DNA of 64,000 nt, from positions 3,286,001-3,350,000 of the forward strand of contig CP053418.1 of assembly GCA_013127575.1 (NCBI GenBank), in the 5' to 3' direction. Both the position numbers and the translations under genes were made by a program. Shown here piece by piece: positions 1 to 9,977 of the stretch (position 1 is the stretch's first letter; each line of letters begins with the position of its first letter). The DNA is from Ramlibacter terrae. GTDB lineage: Bacteria > Pseudomonadota > Gammaproteobacteria > Burkholderiales > Burkholderiaceae_C. The notes beneath the pieces were generated by a model. The model did not search any database. It saw only the letters and a program-made list of their open reading frames with translations, and was not told the DNA's origin.

Positions 1-1547
1 CACGAAGTACCGGCTGACCGCCGACTCCTCCGCGTACCCCATGCCGCCATGCAGCTGCACGGCCTCGCGCGTCACCATCTCCGCCGAGCGGCAGGCCAGC
101 AGCTTCACCAGGCTCGCTTCCATGCGGCCCTCGCCGCGGTCGACCATGCCGGCCACCGCATAGGCGAGATGCCGGCAGGCGGCGAGCCGCGCGCCCATGC
201 GGGCCAGCTTGGCCAGCGTGAGCTGGTAGTCCAGCAGCGGGGCGCCGAACACCTTGCGGTCGGCGCAGTAGCGAATGGAGGCGCGCAGCGCGGCGCGCAT
301 CACGCCGCACGCGCGCGCCGAGGTCTGCATGCGCCCGCCCACCATGCCGGCCATCGTGAGGTAGAAGCCCGGCCGAGCCCGCCCTCGCCGCCCACGACGT
401 TGGCATCGGGCACGAAGACGTCCTCGAACGACAGGTCGAACGAGTGCATGCCGCGGTAGCCGATGGTGGGGATCGCGCGCCCGGTCAGTGTGCCACCCTC
501 CTTCTGGCGGTGGACGAACTCGTGGCCGTCGTACGAAGGCTTTTCGACCAGCAGCAGGCTCAGGCCCTTGTGGCCCAGCGATCGATCGGGATGCGTGCGC
601 GTGACCACCATCAACACGCCCGCCTTTCCGGCGAAGGTGCACCAGTCTTCGCGCCGTTCAGCCGCCAGCCGCCCGGCACGCGGGTGCCGCGGAGCGTGAG
701 CCCGGCGACGTCGGAGCCGTGGTCGGGCTCGGTGATGGCGATCGCGCACAAGGGATCCCCGGCCGCCAGCTTCGGCAGCCAGTGCATCTTCTGCTCCGGG
801 GTGCCGCCGGCCAGCAGCGCGCGCGCAGGATCTCGGGTCGCGTGATCAGGCTGCCGGCGGCGGCCAGCGACCCTTCCGACAGCGCCTCGGTCACCACGAC
901 CATCAGCAGCGTGTCTTCACCGTCGTCGGGTCCGCTGCCGCCGAACCGCTCGGGAATCGCCAATCCGAAGACGCCCATTTCGCGCATCGGCTGCAACAGG
1001 CTTTCCGGCACGGTGAGATCGCGCCGATGGATCGCCTCGGCCTGCGGTGCGACCACTTCATCGGAGAAGCGCCGAAAGGCATCCTGCGCCAGCGCGTGCG
1101 GCTCGTCGAGGCCGGTGGGGCCGAGGTCGCCGTCGCTCTCGGCGACCTGCCGCCCCGCCTGTTCGGGGCCGTGGCCCCCGCGGCATGGCGGCGCAAGGCA
1201 TCCCAGCGCACGTCGCCCCGAATGGCGCGCAGCGGCGCCAGCGGCAGGCCGGCTTCGAGGTAGACCGTCTCCAGGCGGTCGAGGACGGCGCCAGCGGCAT
1301 CGACAGTGAACAGCCATGTCAACGCTGCCTGCGTCCGCGGCGCGGCCGGGCAGGTTTCGGCGGCCAGCAAGTCGGCGCCGGCCCAGGCGAGTTCAAAAGA
1401 AGAAACCTGCTGCGTGTCCAGCAGGCGCGCGTTCAGTCGGCCGTCGGCGGTGCACCGGCTCGCCAGTGCCCGCGCGCCTTCGTCGAAGGCAGTGCGAACG
1501 GCCCGCACCAGCGACCCCGCCGCGGCATCCGCGTTGTCTTGATCCAT
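1..1547 (-). CDS. acyl-CoA dehydrogenase family protein with N-terminal extension (3' end outside window)
   Basis: Flavin-dependent alpha,beta-dehydrogenation of an acyl-CoA; the substrate cannot be told. The start ATG (1547-1545) opens an N-terminal stretch of about 125 residues, mostly helical by composition. The usual dehydrogenase follows in a second frame: an N-terminal helical part (AQDAFRRFSDEVVAPQAEAI, LAIPERFGGSG), the middle domain (AKTWCTFAGKAG, RAIPTIGYRGM) and the C-terminal motif QLHGGMGYAEES near the left edge. The reading frame shifts near 1180, 820, 655 and 375. The breaks at 655 and 375 are repaired by restoring CCTGG and CCAGG, so I regard them as sequencing errors. The N-terminal extension may be an extra acyl-CoA-dehydrogenase-type helical domain. 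No operon partner is visible; the next leftward gene starts 231 bases upstream. Confidence 0.85.
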
Positions 1548-1590
1548 TGCTTCGTTCCTTCCGCGGCAAGCGGAACGAAGCATTCTGCCC

Positions 1591-1778
1591 TCAGTGCAGC
1601 TGCCGTTCCCCCGCCGGGTAGCGCTGGATCTTCTCGCCGTCGTAGCCCACGGCGCGCACCGCCTCGCTCAGCAGCTCCGGCGTGGTTTCCAGCTCGCGGC
1701 AGGTATCCCGCACCTCGTCGGCACGGTTGCCGACGACCCGGGTCGGGTCGGCTTGTCTCGTGTTGAATTCCCGGCCAT
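1591..1778 (-). CDS. small DUF3606-like protein
   Basis: About 62 residues after repair. The C-terminal half (RADEVRDTCRELETTPELL, then AVRAVGYDGEKIQ) resembles the DUF3606 pattern in which a short helix-turn-helix-like unit ends the protein; the function of that family is unknown. The ATG at 1778 has a good ribosome-binding site (GGGGAG), but its frame leaves the conserved frame at a CCCGGG near 1738. Restoring CCTGGG there joins the two. An unbroken alternative starts at ATG 1806 without a clear ribosome-binding site and gives 71 residues. It stands alone between eptA and the acyl-CoA dehydrogenase. Confidence 0.55.
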
Positions 1779-1894
1779 CGCGGTCTCCCCTTGTTGGAGA
1801 TTGCATCGTCGGTGAGCGCGGCCGCCTGTTCTGTAAGAAAGAGCGAACTCCTGTTGACGGAAGCAACCCCGGGGGCGAGTGGGCGTGCGGTTTC

Positions 1895-3536
1895 TCACGC
1901 AGGGTGCGCAATCCCGACGGGATCGCCGCAATCCGCGTACGCGTCGAGCCGCCGGTCGTAGGCCGTCGTCCGCACCTGCAGCAGCCCCAGCACCGAATGG
2001 AAAGGTGGTCGTGCGTCACCCGCACTCCGGCGCGCGCCGCGAGGCAGCCGCCGGACACGCCGGCGCGCCGCTGCGCCTCCTGCGAAAGCCAGGTGACCCA
2101 CGCCACGTGCTTCTGCGTGTCGGGCGCCGGGGCGTACGGCAGGCCGTGCAGGTACAGGTTGTTCTCGCCCAGCGACTCGCCGTGGTCGGAGACGTAGACC
2201 AGCGCCGTCGCGTAGTCGTCGCGCCCGCGCAGCCAGCGGATCGTCGAGCCGAGCACGTGGTCGGTGTATGCGATGCTGTTGTCGTACGCGTTGCGGATCG
2301 ACTCGGTGCTGCAATCGGGCAGCTGGCTGCTCGCGCATTCAGGCGCGAAACGCTTCGCGCCCGCCGGCGAACGCTGGGCATAGGCGGGTCCATGGCTGCC
2401 CATCTGGTGCATCACGAGCACGACGCCGCGGGCGCGCTCCGCCGCCGGCAAGGCGTCGAGGCGCGCGTCCAGCCCGCGCAGCAGCACGCCGTCCGGGCAT
2501 TCGCCGCTCGCGCACAGCGCCGGATCGGACAGCGCCGAAGTGTTCACGGTCGGCACGCGGTCGCACACGCCCTTGCAGCCGCCGGGCTGGTTGTCCAGCC
2601 ACAGCACCGCGAGCCCCGCGTGGCGCAGCACGTCCAGCAGGTTCTCGGAATCACGCTCGCGTGCCGGGAAGGCTTCGCGGCCGAAGGGCGAGAACATGCA
2701 GGGCACCGATGCGGCGGTGCTGGTGCCGCAGGCCCACGCGTTGCGGAAGCTGGCCACGCCTTCGCGCGCGAGTTCGGGCGTGGTGTCGCGGGCGTATCCG
2801 TTCAAGCCGAGATGGTCCGCTCGCGCCGTTTCGCCGAGCACCAGCACCAGCAGCGGCGGCCGGCCGCCGCGGTCGGCCGGGCGGGCGTCCAGCCCCACCG
2901 GCAGGGGCGGCTGGCCCGCGGAGCGCGCGCCGCCCGCGCCGCGGGCCAGCGCGTAGACGGTGTTCAGCGGATTCATCAGGTAGCGCAACTGCTTGTGGTT
3001 GCGCATCGCCGATGCCAGCGGCTGGAAGCCGGCGAGCACCGGGGCCGCCGCCAGCAACAGGGCGGCGACGGCGCCGCCCGCGTTGCGCAGCGCCTGCGCG
3101 CCCCGGGGCGCATAGGCGACGGGGCGCCGCCACAGCAGCCACGCGGGCAGCAGCGCGCCGAATGCGAGCGTGGCCGCAAGGCGCGGCGTCAGCAACGCGC
3201 GCAACTCGTGCCAGTCCGTCTGCAGCGCGTTGCTGGCCATGCCGCTGTCGATCACCACGTGGTACGTCCACATGAAGTGCGCGCCGCCGGCCGCGAGCAG
3301 GAGCAGCACGGCGATCGCCGGCTTGAGCAGCGGCCGCCACGCCAGCAGGCTCAGGATGGCATGGAGCGCCGCCGCCGGGACACCCGCGAGCGCCAGCGCC
3401 AGCCACCAGCCCGAGGGCGTCGCCAGCAGCCCGGGGCCTGCAGTTCGCGCCACAGGGCGGCATTGCCCACGCCCGCCATCCAGAGGCTGGCGGCCAGCAC
3501 GGGCAGCGCCGGCCGGAGCACCGGCTGCGCGCTCAT
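1895..3536 (-). CDS. eptA: phosphoethanolamine transferase, EptA family
   Basis: Inner-membrane enzyme that transfers phosphoethanolamine from phosphatidylethanolamine to lipid A, lowering surface charge and polymyxin binding; this is the family that includes MCR proteins. Several N-terminal membrane helices are followed by a periplasmic sulfatase-fold domain: VLVLGETARADHLGLNGYAR (metal site), CGTSTAASVPCMFS (the first Thr after CG is the expected nucleophile), HQMGSHGPAY, and SDHGESLGENNLYLHG (Asp-His metal ligands). The start ATG overlaps the stop of the PAP2 gene by ATGA, so the two are translationally coupled. Frame breaks lie near 3440 (CCTGGG read as CCGGG) and 2010 (a T run). The divergent two-component pair is the probable regulator. 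Confidence 0.9.
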
Positions 3537-4217
3537 GCCGCGCCCCGCGCAAGCGCGTCGCAAGCCGCGTCCACCGCGGCCGCCACCCACCAGCACACCA
3601 CCGCCGTCCACAGCGTGTGGCTCATGAAGTGCGCGCCGCGCCACTGCTGCGCGAGCCCCAGCACCAGCCCGCCCGCGCCGGCGCCGGCCAGCCACCGGTG
3701 CGCCGTGCGTGCGTCGACGCCGCGCCAGGCGAAGTAGCCGCCGAACAGGGCGAAGCCGGACGACGCGTGGCCGGCGGGGAAGCAGCGGCCCGGACCGCCG
3801 TCCGCCACCGTCCCCCAATGCGACACGTGGCGCGCGATGCCGCCGAACTCCGCCAGTCCCGGGGCAGCTGGTGGCGGTCCCGGACTTCAGCAAGGCCACG
3901 GCCGCGGCGGCCAGCAAGGCCGTGGCCACCAGCTGCACCCGCCGGACGGTGGGCAGCCGCCCCATGGACCGCGGCGGCCACCAGACCGCCAGCGCCAGTG
4001 CGAGCACCAGCGCCCACGCCGCCCAGCGCGCGCCCCGGTGCAGCACCGACGCGAGCAGCCAGTGGTCGCGCCACGGGAAGCCCCGGTCCGTGCCCGCCAG
4101 CCTGGCCAGCGGCAGGTCCCACCCCGACGCGTCCCACGCCGCGGCGATGGCGACCAGCCCCGCGCCCGTCCACGCGGCCGCGGCCGGCCGCCCTTGCTTC
4201 GACATCACCAGGTTCAT
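3533..4217 (-). CDS. PAP2-family phosphatase
   Basis: Membrane lipid phosphatase of the PAP2 superfamily, about 228 residues. The three signature blocks are present: KSGTATSCPWDL (after repair), GRCFPAGHASSGF (the P-x-GH block) and the histidine block in WRGAHFMSHTLWTAVV. Two frame errors lie together near 3860; both vanish when CCTGG is restored in the CPWDL stretch. It ends inside the eptA start (4-base overlap). PAP2 enzymes next to eptA commonly act on lipid A or undecaprenyl/glycerophospholipid phosphates, so a role in preparing the lipid A 1-phosphate or recycling lipid carriers is likely but not shown. MSKQG at 4205 is an alternative start. Confidence 0.82.
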
Positions 4218-4280
4218 GGGCGGCGATGCTGGTGGCGGCTGCTTAAGCCATCCTTAAGCGCGCCGGGCCACAATCGGCGC

Positions 4281-4963
4281 ATGCGCGTGCTGGTGGTGGA
4301 GGACGATGCGGGGATCGCGGCCGGACTGGCCGACCACCTCGCACGCCCGGGCTATGCCGTCGACCGGGCGCGTGACGTCGCCACGGCGTGGTCGGCGCTG
4401 GCGGCCGAGCCCTTCGACATCGTGCTGCTGGACCTCGGCCTGCCCGACGCCGACGGCACCGAGCTGCTGCGGCGCGTGCGCGGCGCCCGGGCCGGCGCCC
4501 TGCCCGACCCCGCTACGCCGGTGCTGATCATGACGGCGCGCGACCGGTCGCCGCGCGCATCACGGGGCTCGACCTCGGCGCCGACGACTACCTGGCCAAG
4601 CCTTTCGACCCGGACGAACTGGCGGCCCGCATGCGCGCCTTGCGCCGGCGCGCCGCGGGCCGCGCCCAGCCGAAGCTGCGCTACGGGGCGCTGGAGATCG
4701 ATCCGGCCGCGCGCACGGTGCTGCGAGCCGGCGCGCCCGTCGACCTCTCGGCCCGCGAATTCGCGGTGCTGCTCGCGCTGCTCGAAGCGAGGCCGCAGGT
4801 GCTCTCGCGCGCGCAGATCGAGGCCAGGCTGTACAACTTCGACAACGTGCTGGAGAGCAACGCGATCGAAGTGCACGTCCACCACCTGCGCCGCAAGCTC
4901 GGCGAAGGCGTGGTGCGCACCGTGCGGGGGCTGGGCTACTACGCCCCGGCGGACCCGGCGTGA
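4281..4963 (+). CDS. OmpR/PmrA-type response regulator
   Basis: Two-component transcription factor of about 228 residues. The receiver domain shows VVEDD near the start, the phospho-acceptor Asp in VLLDLGLPDADG, the conserved Thr in IMTARD and the Lys in YLAKPFDPDEL. The C-terminal winged helix carries LSAREFAVLLALL and the recognition-helix region VEVHVHHLRRKLGEG-like, ending RGLGYYAP. One frame break at 4544-4547 reads CCGG where CCAGG (RDQVAARITG) is expected. It is divergent from PAP2-eptA with only 63 bases between the starts, and its stop overlaps the GTG start of the kinase. By analogy with PmrAB/QseBC-type loci it probably controls eptA. Confidence 0.88.
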
Positions 4964-6303
4964 ACGCACCGCCGCGCCGCGCGCTGCCCACGCTCACGCG
5001 GCACCTGCTGGCTGGGCGCTGGGCGCGCTGGTGCTGGTGTGGGGCAGCTTCATCGCGCTGGGCTACAAGACCGGCGAGCACGAGGCCGACGAACTGACCG
5101 ACGGCCACCTCGCCAGCGTCAGCTCGCTGCTGCTGCCGATGCTCACCGCGGGCCTGGCGCCGGGTGCGGTCGTCGCGCCCGATGGCGGCTCGGAGCTGAA
5201 GGCCCACGACTACCAGCGCTCGATGAGCGTGTTCGTGTGGGATGGACAGGGCCGCTTGCTGTCCCGCAGCGGCGACGCGCCGCCCCCGCCCTTCGAAGCA
5301 CCGGACGGCTTCGCCACGCTGCGGCTGGGCGCCCCCGCCGAGGGCTGGCGCGCGTTCTCGCGCTGGGACGACGGGCGCACGCGCCGGCTGACGGTGCTGC
5401 TGTCGCTGCGCGAGCGCGACGAACTCGCCGACGACATCGCTGCGCAAGTGGCGGAACCCGGGCTCTGGCTGCTGCCGGTGGTGGCGTTGCTGCTCGGGCT
5501 CGCGCTGCACCGCGGCCTGCGCCCGTTGCGGCGGCTGGCGCAGGAGGTGCACGCGCTGGACATCCTGCAGCCGCACGGGCTCGCGACGCCCGCGCGCTTC
5601 GACGAGCTGGCGGCGGCCACCGACGCCATCAACCGGCTGGTCGAGCGGTACCACGCGGCGCTCACGCGGGAGCGCGCCCCCGCCAACGAATTCGCGCACG
5701 AACTGCGCACGCCGCTGGCTTCGCTGGCGCTGCACGCCGGCAGCGCGCAGGCGGCCGGCCCGGGGCCGGCGCGGGCCGCCGCGCTGGCGCGCGTGCGCGA
5801 GGACGCCATGCGCGCGGCGGACGTGCTCACGCACCTGCTGGCGCTGGCGCGTGCGAGCCGCGCGGCGCTGGACGAGGCGGCGCAGCCGCTGGACTGGACG
5901 CGATCGCCCGCTCGGTGGTCGGCGCCTACGCGCCCGCCGCGCACGCGGGCGGCCGCGAACTCACGCTGGCGAGCGCCGGCCCGTTCGCGCTCCCCGGCCA
6001 CGCCGTGCTGCTGGAACTCGCGTTGCGCAACCTCGTGGAGAACGCGCTCGCGCACACGCCGGCCGGCACGCAGGTGGACGTGGAGATCGATGCGGCGGGA
6101 CGCTGGCTCCGGTGGCCGACGATGGCCCGCGGCGCGAAGGCGGAGCGGCCGCGGAAACCGCGGACGCCGCGCAGCCGCTGCGGCTCGGCCTCGGCCACCG
6201 TGTCGTCGAGAAAGTGGCCACGCTGCACGGCGGCACGTTCGAGCCGGCGATCGCGCTGGCGGACGGGCGCCGGGCGTGGCGCATCCGCTTTCCGGCCGGC
6301 TGA
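4960..6303 (+). CDS. sensor histidine kinase paired with the upstream response regulator
   Basis: Membrane-bound kinase of about 448 residues. The GTG start at 4960 overlaps the regulator's stop (GTGA). A first membrane helix (residues about 17-40), a periplasmic sensor of about 120 residues and a second helix (GLWLLPVVALLLGLAL) come before the H box NEFAHELRTPLASL. The ATPase domain has the N box NLVENALAHTP, the D box VADDGP and a C-terminal GLGHRVVEKVATLHGG. Three frame breaks (about 5010, 5893, 6112) are each repaired by restoring CCTGG or CCAGG. The glycine-rich G2 stretch after DDGP is unusual, reading REGGAAAETAD. It ends one base before the convergent PAS kinase. Confidence 0.87.
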
Positions 6304-6304
6304 C

Positions 6305-7351
6305 TCAGTCCGCCAGCGGAATGCGCGCCGCGACGCGCGTGCCCTGCCCCGGCGCGCTCGCGATCTCCACGCTGCCGCGCAACAGCTTGGCCCGTTCTCG
6401 CAGGCCGACAAGCCCCGGGGACTGCGGCTTGCGCGCGTTGCGCACGTCGAAGCCGGCGCCGTCGTCCTGCACGGTCAGTTCCACCTCGCCGCCATTGCGC
6501 GCCAACCGCACCCGCACCTGCCGCGCGTTGGCGTGCTTGGCCACGTTGGCGAGCGACTCCTGCACCATGCGGAAGACCGCGGTCGCATAGGGCTCCTGCA
6601 GGTCGAGGTCTTCGTCGACGTCGAGGTGGCAGGGCACGCCGGTGCGCTGGGTGAAGCTGGAAGCCACCCATTCCACGGCGGACACCAGCCCAAGGTCGTC
6701 GAGCACCAGCGGCCGCAGGTCGGCGGCGATCCGGCGCGTGGAGGCCACGGCGTCGTCGAGCAGCCGCAGCATGGCGGCCAGGCGGTCCCCGGCTTCCGCG
6801 GTCTTGCCGAGGTTGGCACGGACCCAGTCGGTGTCCATCTTCAGCGCGGTGAGCGACTGCGCAAGTTCGTCGTGCAGTTCGCGCGCGATGCGCGCCTTCT
6901 CCTGCTCGCGCACGCCGCTCGCCTCGGAAGCGAACGACGCCAGTTCTTCCTGCGCGCGCACGCGTTCGGTCACGTCGCGCAGGATCACCGTGAACAGCTT
7001 GCCCTCGGGCGCATCGAGCTGCGAGATGGAAGCGTCGATGGGGAATTCCTCGCCGCCGGCGCGCAGCGCCAGCAGCACGGTGCTGCCGCCCATGCGGCGC
7101 GACGTGACGCCCGTGGCGCCGAAGCGCGCGATGTGGCCGCCGTGCTCCGCGCGGAAGCGCAGCGGCATCAGCATGTCGAGCGTCTTGCCGATCACCTCGG
7201 CCGCCGGCCAGCCGAAGATGCGTTCGGCGGCGCGGTTGTACAGAACGATCGTCTGGCCGGCGTCGACCGTGATGATCGCGTCCATCGCCGAATCGAGCAG
7301 CCCCGCCAGCCAGGCGGAGGCATTGGGGCCGTAGATCGCCGAGGAAGGCAT
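6305..7351 (-). CDS. PAS-domain sensor histidine kinase of the NarX/DegS (HisKA_3) type
   Basis: Soluble 348-residue kinase, unbroken. A PAS domain covers about residues 12-130 (LDSAMDAIITVD, YNRAAERIFGWPA, then the PAC end LRDVTERVRAQEEL). The dimerisation/phospho-acceptor helix follows with His160 in ARELHDELAQSLTALKMD, then the ATPase domain (ESLANVAKHANA, QDDGAGFDV, GLVGLRERAKLLRG). No membrane segment is present, so the PAS domain would sense a cytoplasmic signal. Partners of this class are NarL/FixJ-type regulators, but none is adjacent: ppiD ends 5 bases upstream of the start and the other neighbour is a different kinase class. It is therefore an orphan kinase here. Confidence 0.9.
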   Translation of the reverse strand: MPSSAIYGPNASAWLAGLLDSAMDAIITVDAGQTIVLYNRAAERIFGWPAAEVIGKTLDMLMPLRFRAEHGGHIARFGATGVTSRRMGGSTVLLALRAGGEEFPIDASISQLDAPEGKLFTVILRDVTERVRAQEELASFASEASGVREQEKARIARELHDELAQSLTALKMDTDWVRANLGKTAEAGDRLAAMLRLLDDAVASTRRIAADLRPLVLDDLGLVSAVEWVASSFTQRTGVPCHLDVDEDLDLQEPYATAVFRMVQESLANVAKHANARQVRVRLARNGGEVELTVQDDGAGFDVRNARKPQSPGLVGLRERAKLLRGSVEIASAPGQGTRVAARIPLAD

Positions 7352-7356
7352 GGACC

Positions 7357-9278
7357 TTACTGCTGCAGGCCGTCCCCGGGCTGCGGCACCTCAAACTTGA
7401 CCTTGAAGCGTTCCTTGAGCAGGTTGTAGTAGGCCAGGCCTTCGGCGCTGCTCCGGCGCGCACGTACTGGTCGCGCTCCTGCTGCGCCTGCTGCGCGGGG
7501 GGGGCCTCGCGCGGCAGCACCTTGTTGACCTTCACGACCGCATAGCCTTGCGCGCCAAGGTCGACGCCCACCAGCGCCGGCAGCGCGGAGGGGTCGGCGC
7601 GCAGCGCGGCGTCGATCACCTCGCGCGGCTGCTTGTCGGCGTCCTGCCGCGACAGCGGCGCGGCGGCGGGCATCGCGGCCGCGGCGGGATTGGCCTTCCA
7701 CGCGGCCAGCTTCTCCTGGCCGTCCTTGCGGGCCAGCTCCGCGGCGCGCGCGGCGACGACGCGCTCGCGCACCTGCGCCTTGACTTCGGCGAGCGGGCGC
7801 GTGCGCGCCGGCGTGTACTGCGTGATGCGGCCGGACACCATCTGGTTGGCGCCGAGCTCCAGCGCCTCGGTGTTGCGCTTGCGCTCCACGGCGTCGGGAC
7901 CGAACAGCGCCTCGAGGAACTTCGGGTTGGCCAGCGGGCCGGTGGCGCCGGGCTGCGGCGTGCGTGTGACGCCGGTGGCGCTCTTCACTTCGAGCTTGAG
8001 CTTGTCGGCGACCGGCTTGAGGCTGTCCGACTGCTCGTAGACGCCGTTGCTGAAGGTGTCGGCCGCTTCGGCGTACTTGCGCTGGGCCTGCTCCTTGCGC
8101 AGCTGCGCCTCGAGCTCGGGGCGCAGTTCCTCGAACGTGCGCGTCTTCGGCACCTTCATGTCGGTCAGGCGGATGATGTGGAAGCCGAACTCGGTCTCGA
8201 CGACGTTGCTGATCTCGCCCTTGGCCTTGAGCGCGAAAGCGGCGTCCTCGAACGCCTTCGTCATCGCGCCGCGCGTGAAGAAGTCGAGGTCGCCGCCTTG
8301 CGCGGCCGAGCCCGGATCCTGCGAGTTCTTCTTCGCCACGTCGGCGAAGCTCTCGGGGTTCTTCTTCACCTGCGCCAGCAGTTCCTCGGCGCGGGCCTTC
8401 GCCTTTTCCTTCTCGGCGGCGGGCGCGCCCTGCGGCACGGCCAGCAGGATGTGGCTGGCGCGGCGCTCTTCCTTCTGCGCGCCCGACAGGCGCGCGGCGT
8501 TCTGTTCGAAGTAGGTCTTCAGGTCCTGCTCGGGGATGGCGATGCCGCCCTGCACCGCCGCGAGGTCGAGCACCACGTACTCGATGTTCGCCTGCTCCGG
8601 CGCCGGAACTGCGCCGGGTTGGCCTTGTAGTAGGCCTCGATGTCGGCCTCGGTGGGCTCCACCTTCGCCTGGTAGTCGGCGGGCGCGAAGCGCGCGACCT
8701 GCACCTCGCGGCGCTCGAAGTAGCTGCCCAGCGAAACGGCGGCCTGCGACGGCGGCGCGAAGCCGGTCTGCGCCATGCCGGCCAGCACCGGCGCGTGGCG
8801 AGCTCGGAACGCACCGAGTTCTCGAACATCTCGGGCGACATGCCCTGCTGCGCCAGCACCGGCGGTAGCGGTCCATGTCGAGCTTGCCGTCGGGGCCGCG
8901 CAGCGATGCGATCAGCTGGTTGTTCTGCAGCTCGCGGGCGACGCGCTGGTCGCTGACGAACAGGCGCGACTTGTCGGCGGCGGCGAGCAGCACGCGCTCG
9001 CGCACCAGGCGCTCCAGCGTGCCGAAGCGCGCCGCGGGCGAGTCGAGCAGCTTGCTGTCCGGGCTCGGCATCTGCTGGCGCAGGCGGTCGACTTCGGCCT
9101 TGTGCGCGTTGTCCCATTCGGTCTGCGTGATCTCGCGGCCGTCGACCCCGGCGACCACGGCGCCCTTGTCGTTCATGCGGTTGTAGCCCTCGACGCCGAA
9201 CAGCACGAAGGAGGGGACGATCAGGATGAACAGCAGGAACTGCATCACCCTGGTGTGCTTGCGGACGAAATCAAACAT
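7357..9278 (-). CDS. ppiD: periplasmic folding chaperone PpiD
   Basis: Inner-membrane-anchored, periplasm-facing folding factor with SurA-like N-terminal helices and a parvulin domain. The start MFDFVRKHTRVMQFLLF leads into one membrane helix (about residues 12-30). The parvulin domain shows RRASHILLAVP, GGDLDFFTRGAMTKAFEDAAF and VETEFGFHIIRLTD. After repair the length is about 640 residues, normal for the family. Frame breaks at 8859-8862, 8788-8791, about 8604 and about 7455 all become in-frame if CCAGG or CCTGG is restored (for example RYRQVLAQQ and LATRQVLAG). It lies downstream of hupB and tRNA-Val and is separated from them by a terminator. Confidence 0.92.
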
Positions 9279-9305
9279 GCTTGGAACTCGCGGTCATCAA
9301 AAACG

Positions 9306-9330
9306 AAAAGGCGAACCGCGGTTCGCCTTC
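9306..9330 (-). terminator. Rho-independent terminator of the hupB/tRNA-Val unit
   Basis: An 18-base perfect palindrome (9310-9327, GGCGAACCG/CGGTTCGCC) is followed, read leftward, by TTTTCGTTTTT. It lies between the tRNA 3' end and the ppiD start, so it can end tRNA transcription before ppiD. Confidence 0.75.
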
Positions 9331-9335
9331 TCTCG

Positions 9336-9411
9336 TGGTGGGTGCTGACGGGCTCGAACCGCCGACCTACGCCGTGTAAGGGCGCTGCTCTACCAACTGA
9401 GCTAAGCACCC
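9336..9411 (-). tRNA. tRNA-Val (anticodon TAC)
   Basis: A 76-nucleotide cloverleaf. The acceptor arm pairs GGGTGCT with AGCACCC, the discriminator is A, and the CCA end is encoded. The D arm holds AGCTCAGTTGGTAGAGC, the anticodon loop centres on TTACAC (anticodon TAC, reading GUA and other valine codons), and the T arm holds GGTTCGAGCC. It lies between hupB and ppiD, where betaproteobacteria often carry it. Confidence 0.97.
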
Positions 9412-9430
9412 CACTGGAAACAACCGGCCA

Positions 9431-9703
9431 TCAGTTCAGCGCATCCTTGAGCGCCTTGCCGGGACGGAACTTGGGCACCTTGGCAGCCTTGATTTTAATC
9501 GCTGCGCCGGTGCGGGGATTGCGGCCGCTGCGGGCAGCCCGTTTACCCACGGCGAAAGTGCCGAAACCCACGAGGGAAACCGACCCGCCTTTCTTCAGCG
9601 TGGTCTTGACAGCACCGATCATCGACTCGAGCGCGCGCGTGGCGGCGGCCTTGGAGATGTCGGCGTGTTTGGCGATGTGCTCGATGAGTTCGGTCTTGTT
9701 CAC
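9431..9703 (-). CDS. hupB: DNA-binding protein HU-beta
   Basis: Nucleoid-associated protein of 90 residues, unbroken and of normal length. It begins [19 protein letters not shown] and carries the HU DNA-binding arm with [20 protein letters not shown], where the Pro in RNPRTG intercalates into bent DNA, ending GKALKDALN. It binds DNA as a dimer without strong sequence preference. The next gene downstream is tRNA-Val. In many proteobacteria lon lies directly upstream, but here the next upstream gene is a tartrate-dehydrogenase-like gene. Confidence 0.97.
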   Translation of the reverse strand: MNKTELIEHIAKHADISKAAATRALESMIGAVKTTLKKGGSVSLVGFGTFAVGKRAARSGRNPRTGAAIKIKAAKVPKFRPGKALKDALN

Positions 9704-9724
9704 AGGGGGCCCCTCGTATCTGGA

Positions 9725-9752
9725 GTTATGTCGGACACTGCGGTCCGATCAA
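9725..9752 (-). promoter_or_regulatory. candidate sigma-70 promoter of hupB
   Basis: Read leftward, TTGATC (9752-9747) and CATAAC (9730-9725) are 16 bases apart, about 20 bases before the hupB start. The -10 match is only moderate. The rest of the 274-base gap up to 9977 shows no gene. Confidence 0.35.
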
Positions 9753-9977
9753 AAATTTGTCTCCCGTTCCAGGCTTCGCCGAAGGCTTGAATGCAGGAAG
9801 GGGAGACGCTGTCGCGCGGCTTGCAGGCCACTGGCGTCGATTAAAGCCAGCAGCCCAAACGGTGTCAATACACCATGCGGCAATACAACACGCGGACGCG
9901 GATTGTAGAAGCGAAAACGAGCAGTGGTGCGGGTTTGCGGCCGTTTCGCGGCGGCCCCGCCCGCTTGCTGCAAGCGG

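Noticed and set aside
1591..3552. A 653-residue leftward ORF linking EptA and the small DUF3606-like protein
   Set aside because: The link comes from a frame break near the end of eptA; the true EptA end is in another frame at 1895.
1879..3627. Long rightward ORFs opposite eptA, and similar long ORFs opposite other genes
   Set aside because: Antisense ORFs are long because GC-rich codon use removes stops on the other strand; their Arg/Ala/Gly-rich text matches no family.
5961..9278. A 1105-residue leftward ORF joining PpiD, the PAS kinase and antisense of the sensor kinase
   Set aside because: It is a read-through made by compensating frame errors; real start and stop codons of ppiD (7357) and the PAS kinase (7351-6305) lie inside it.
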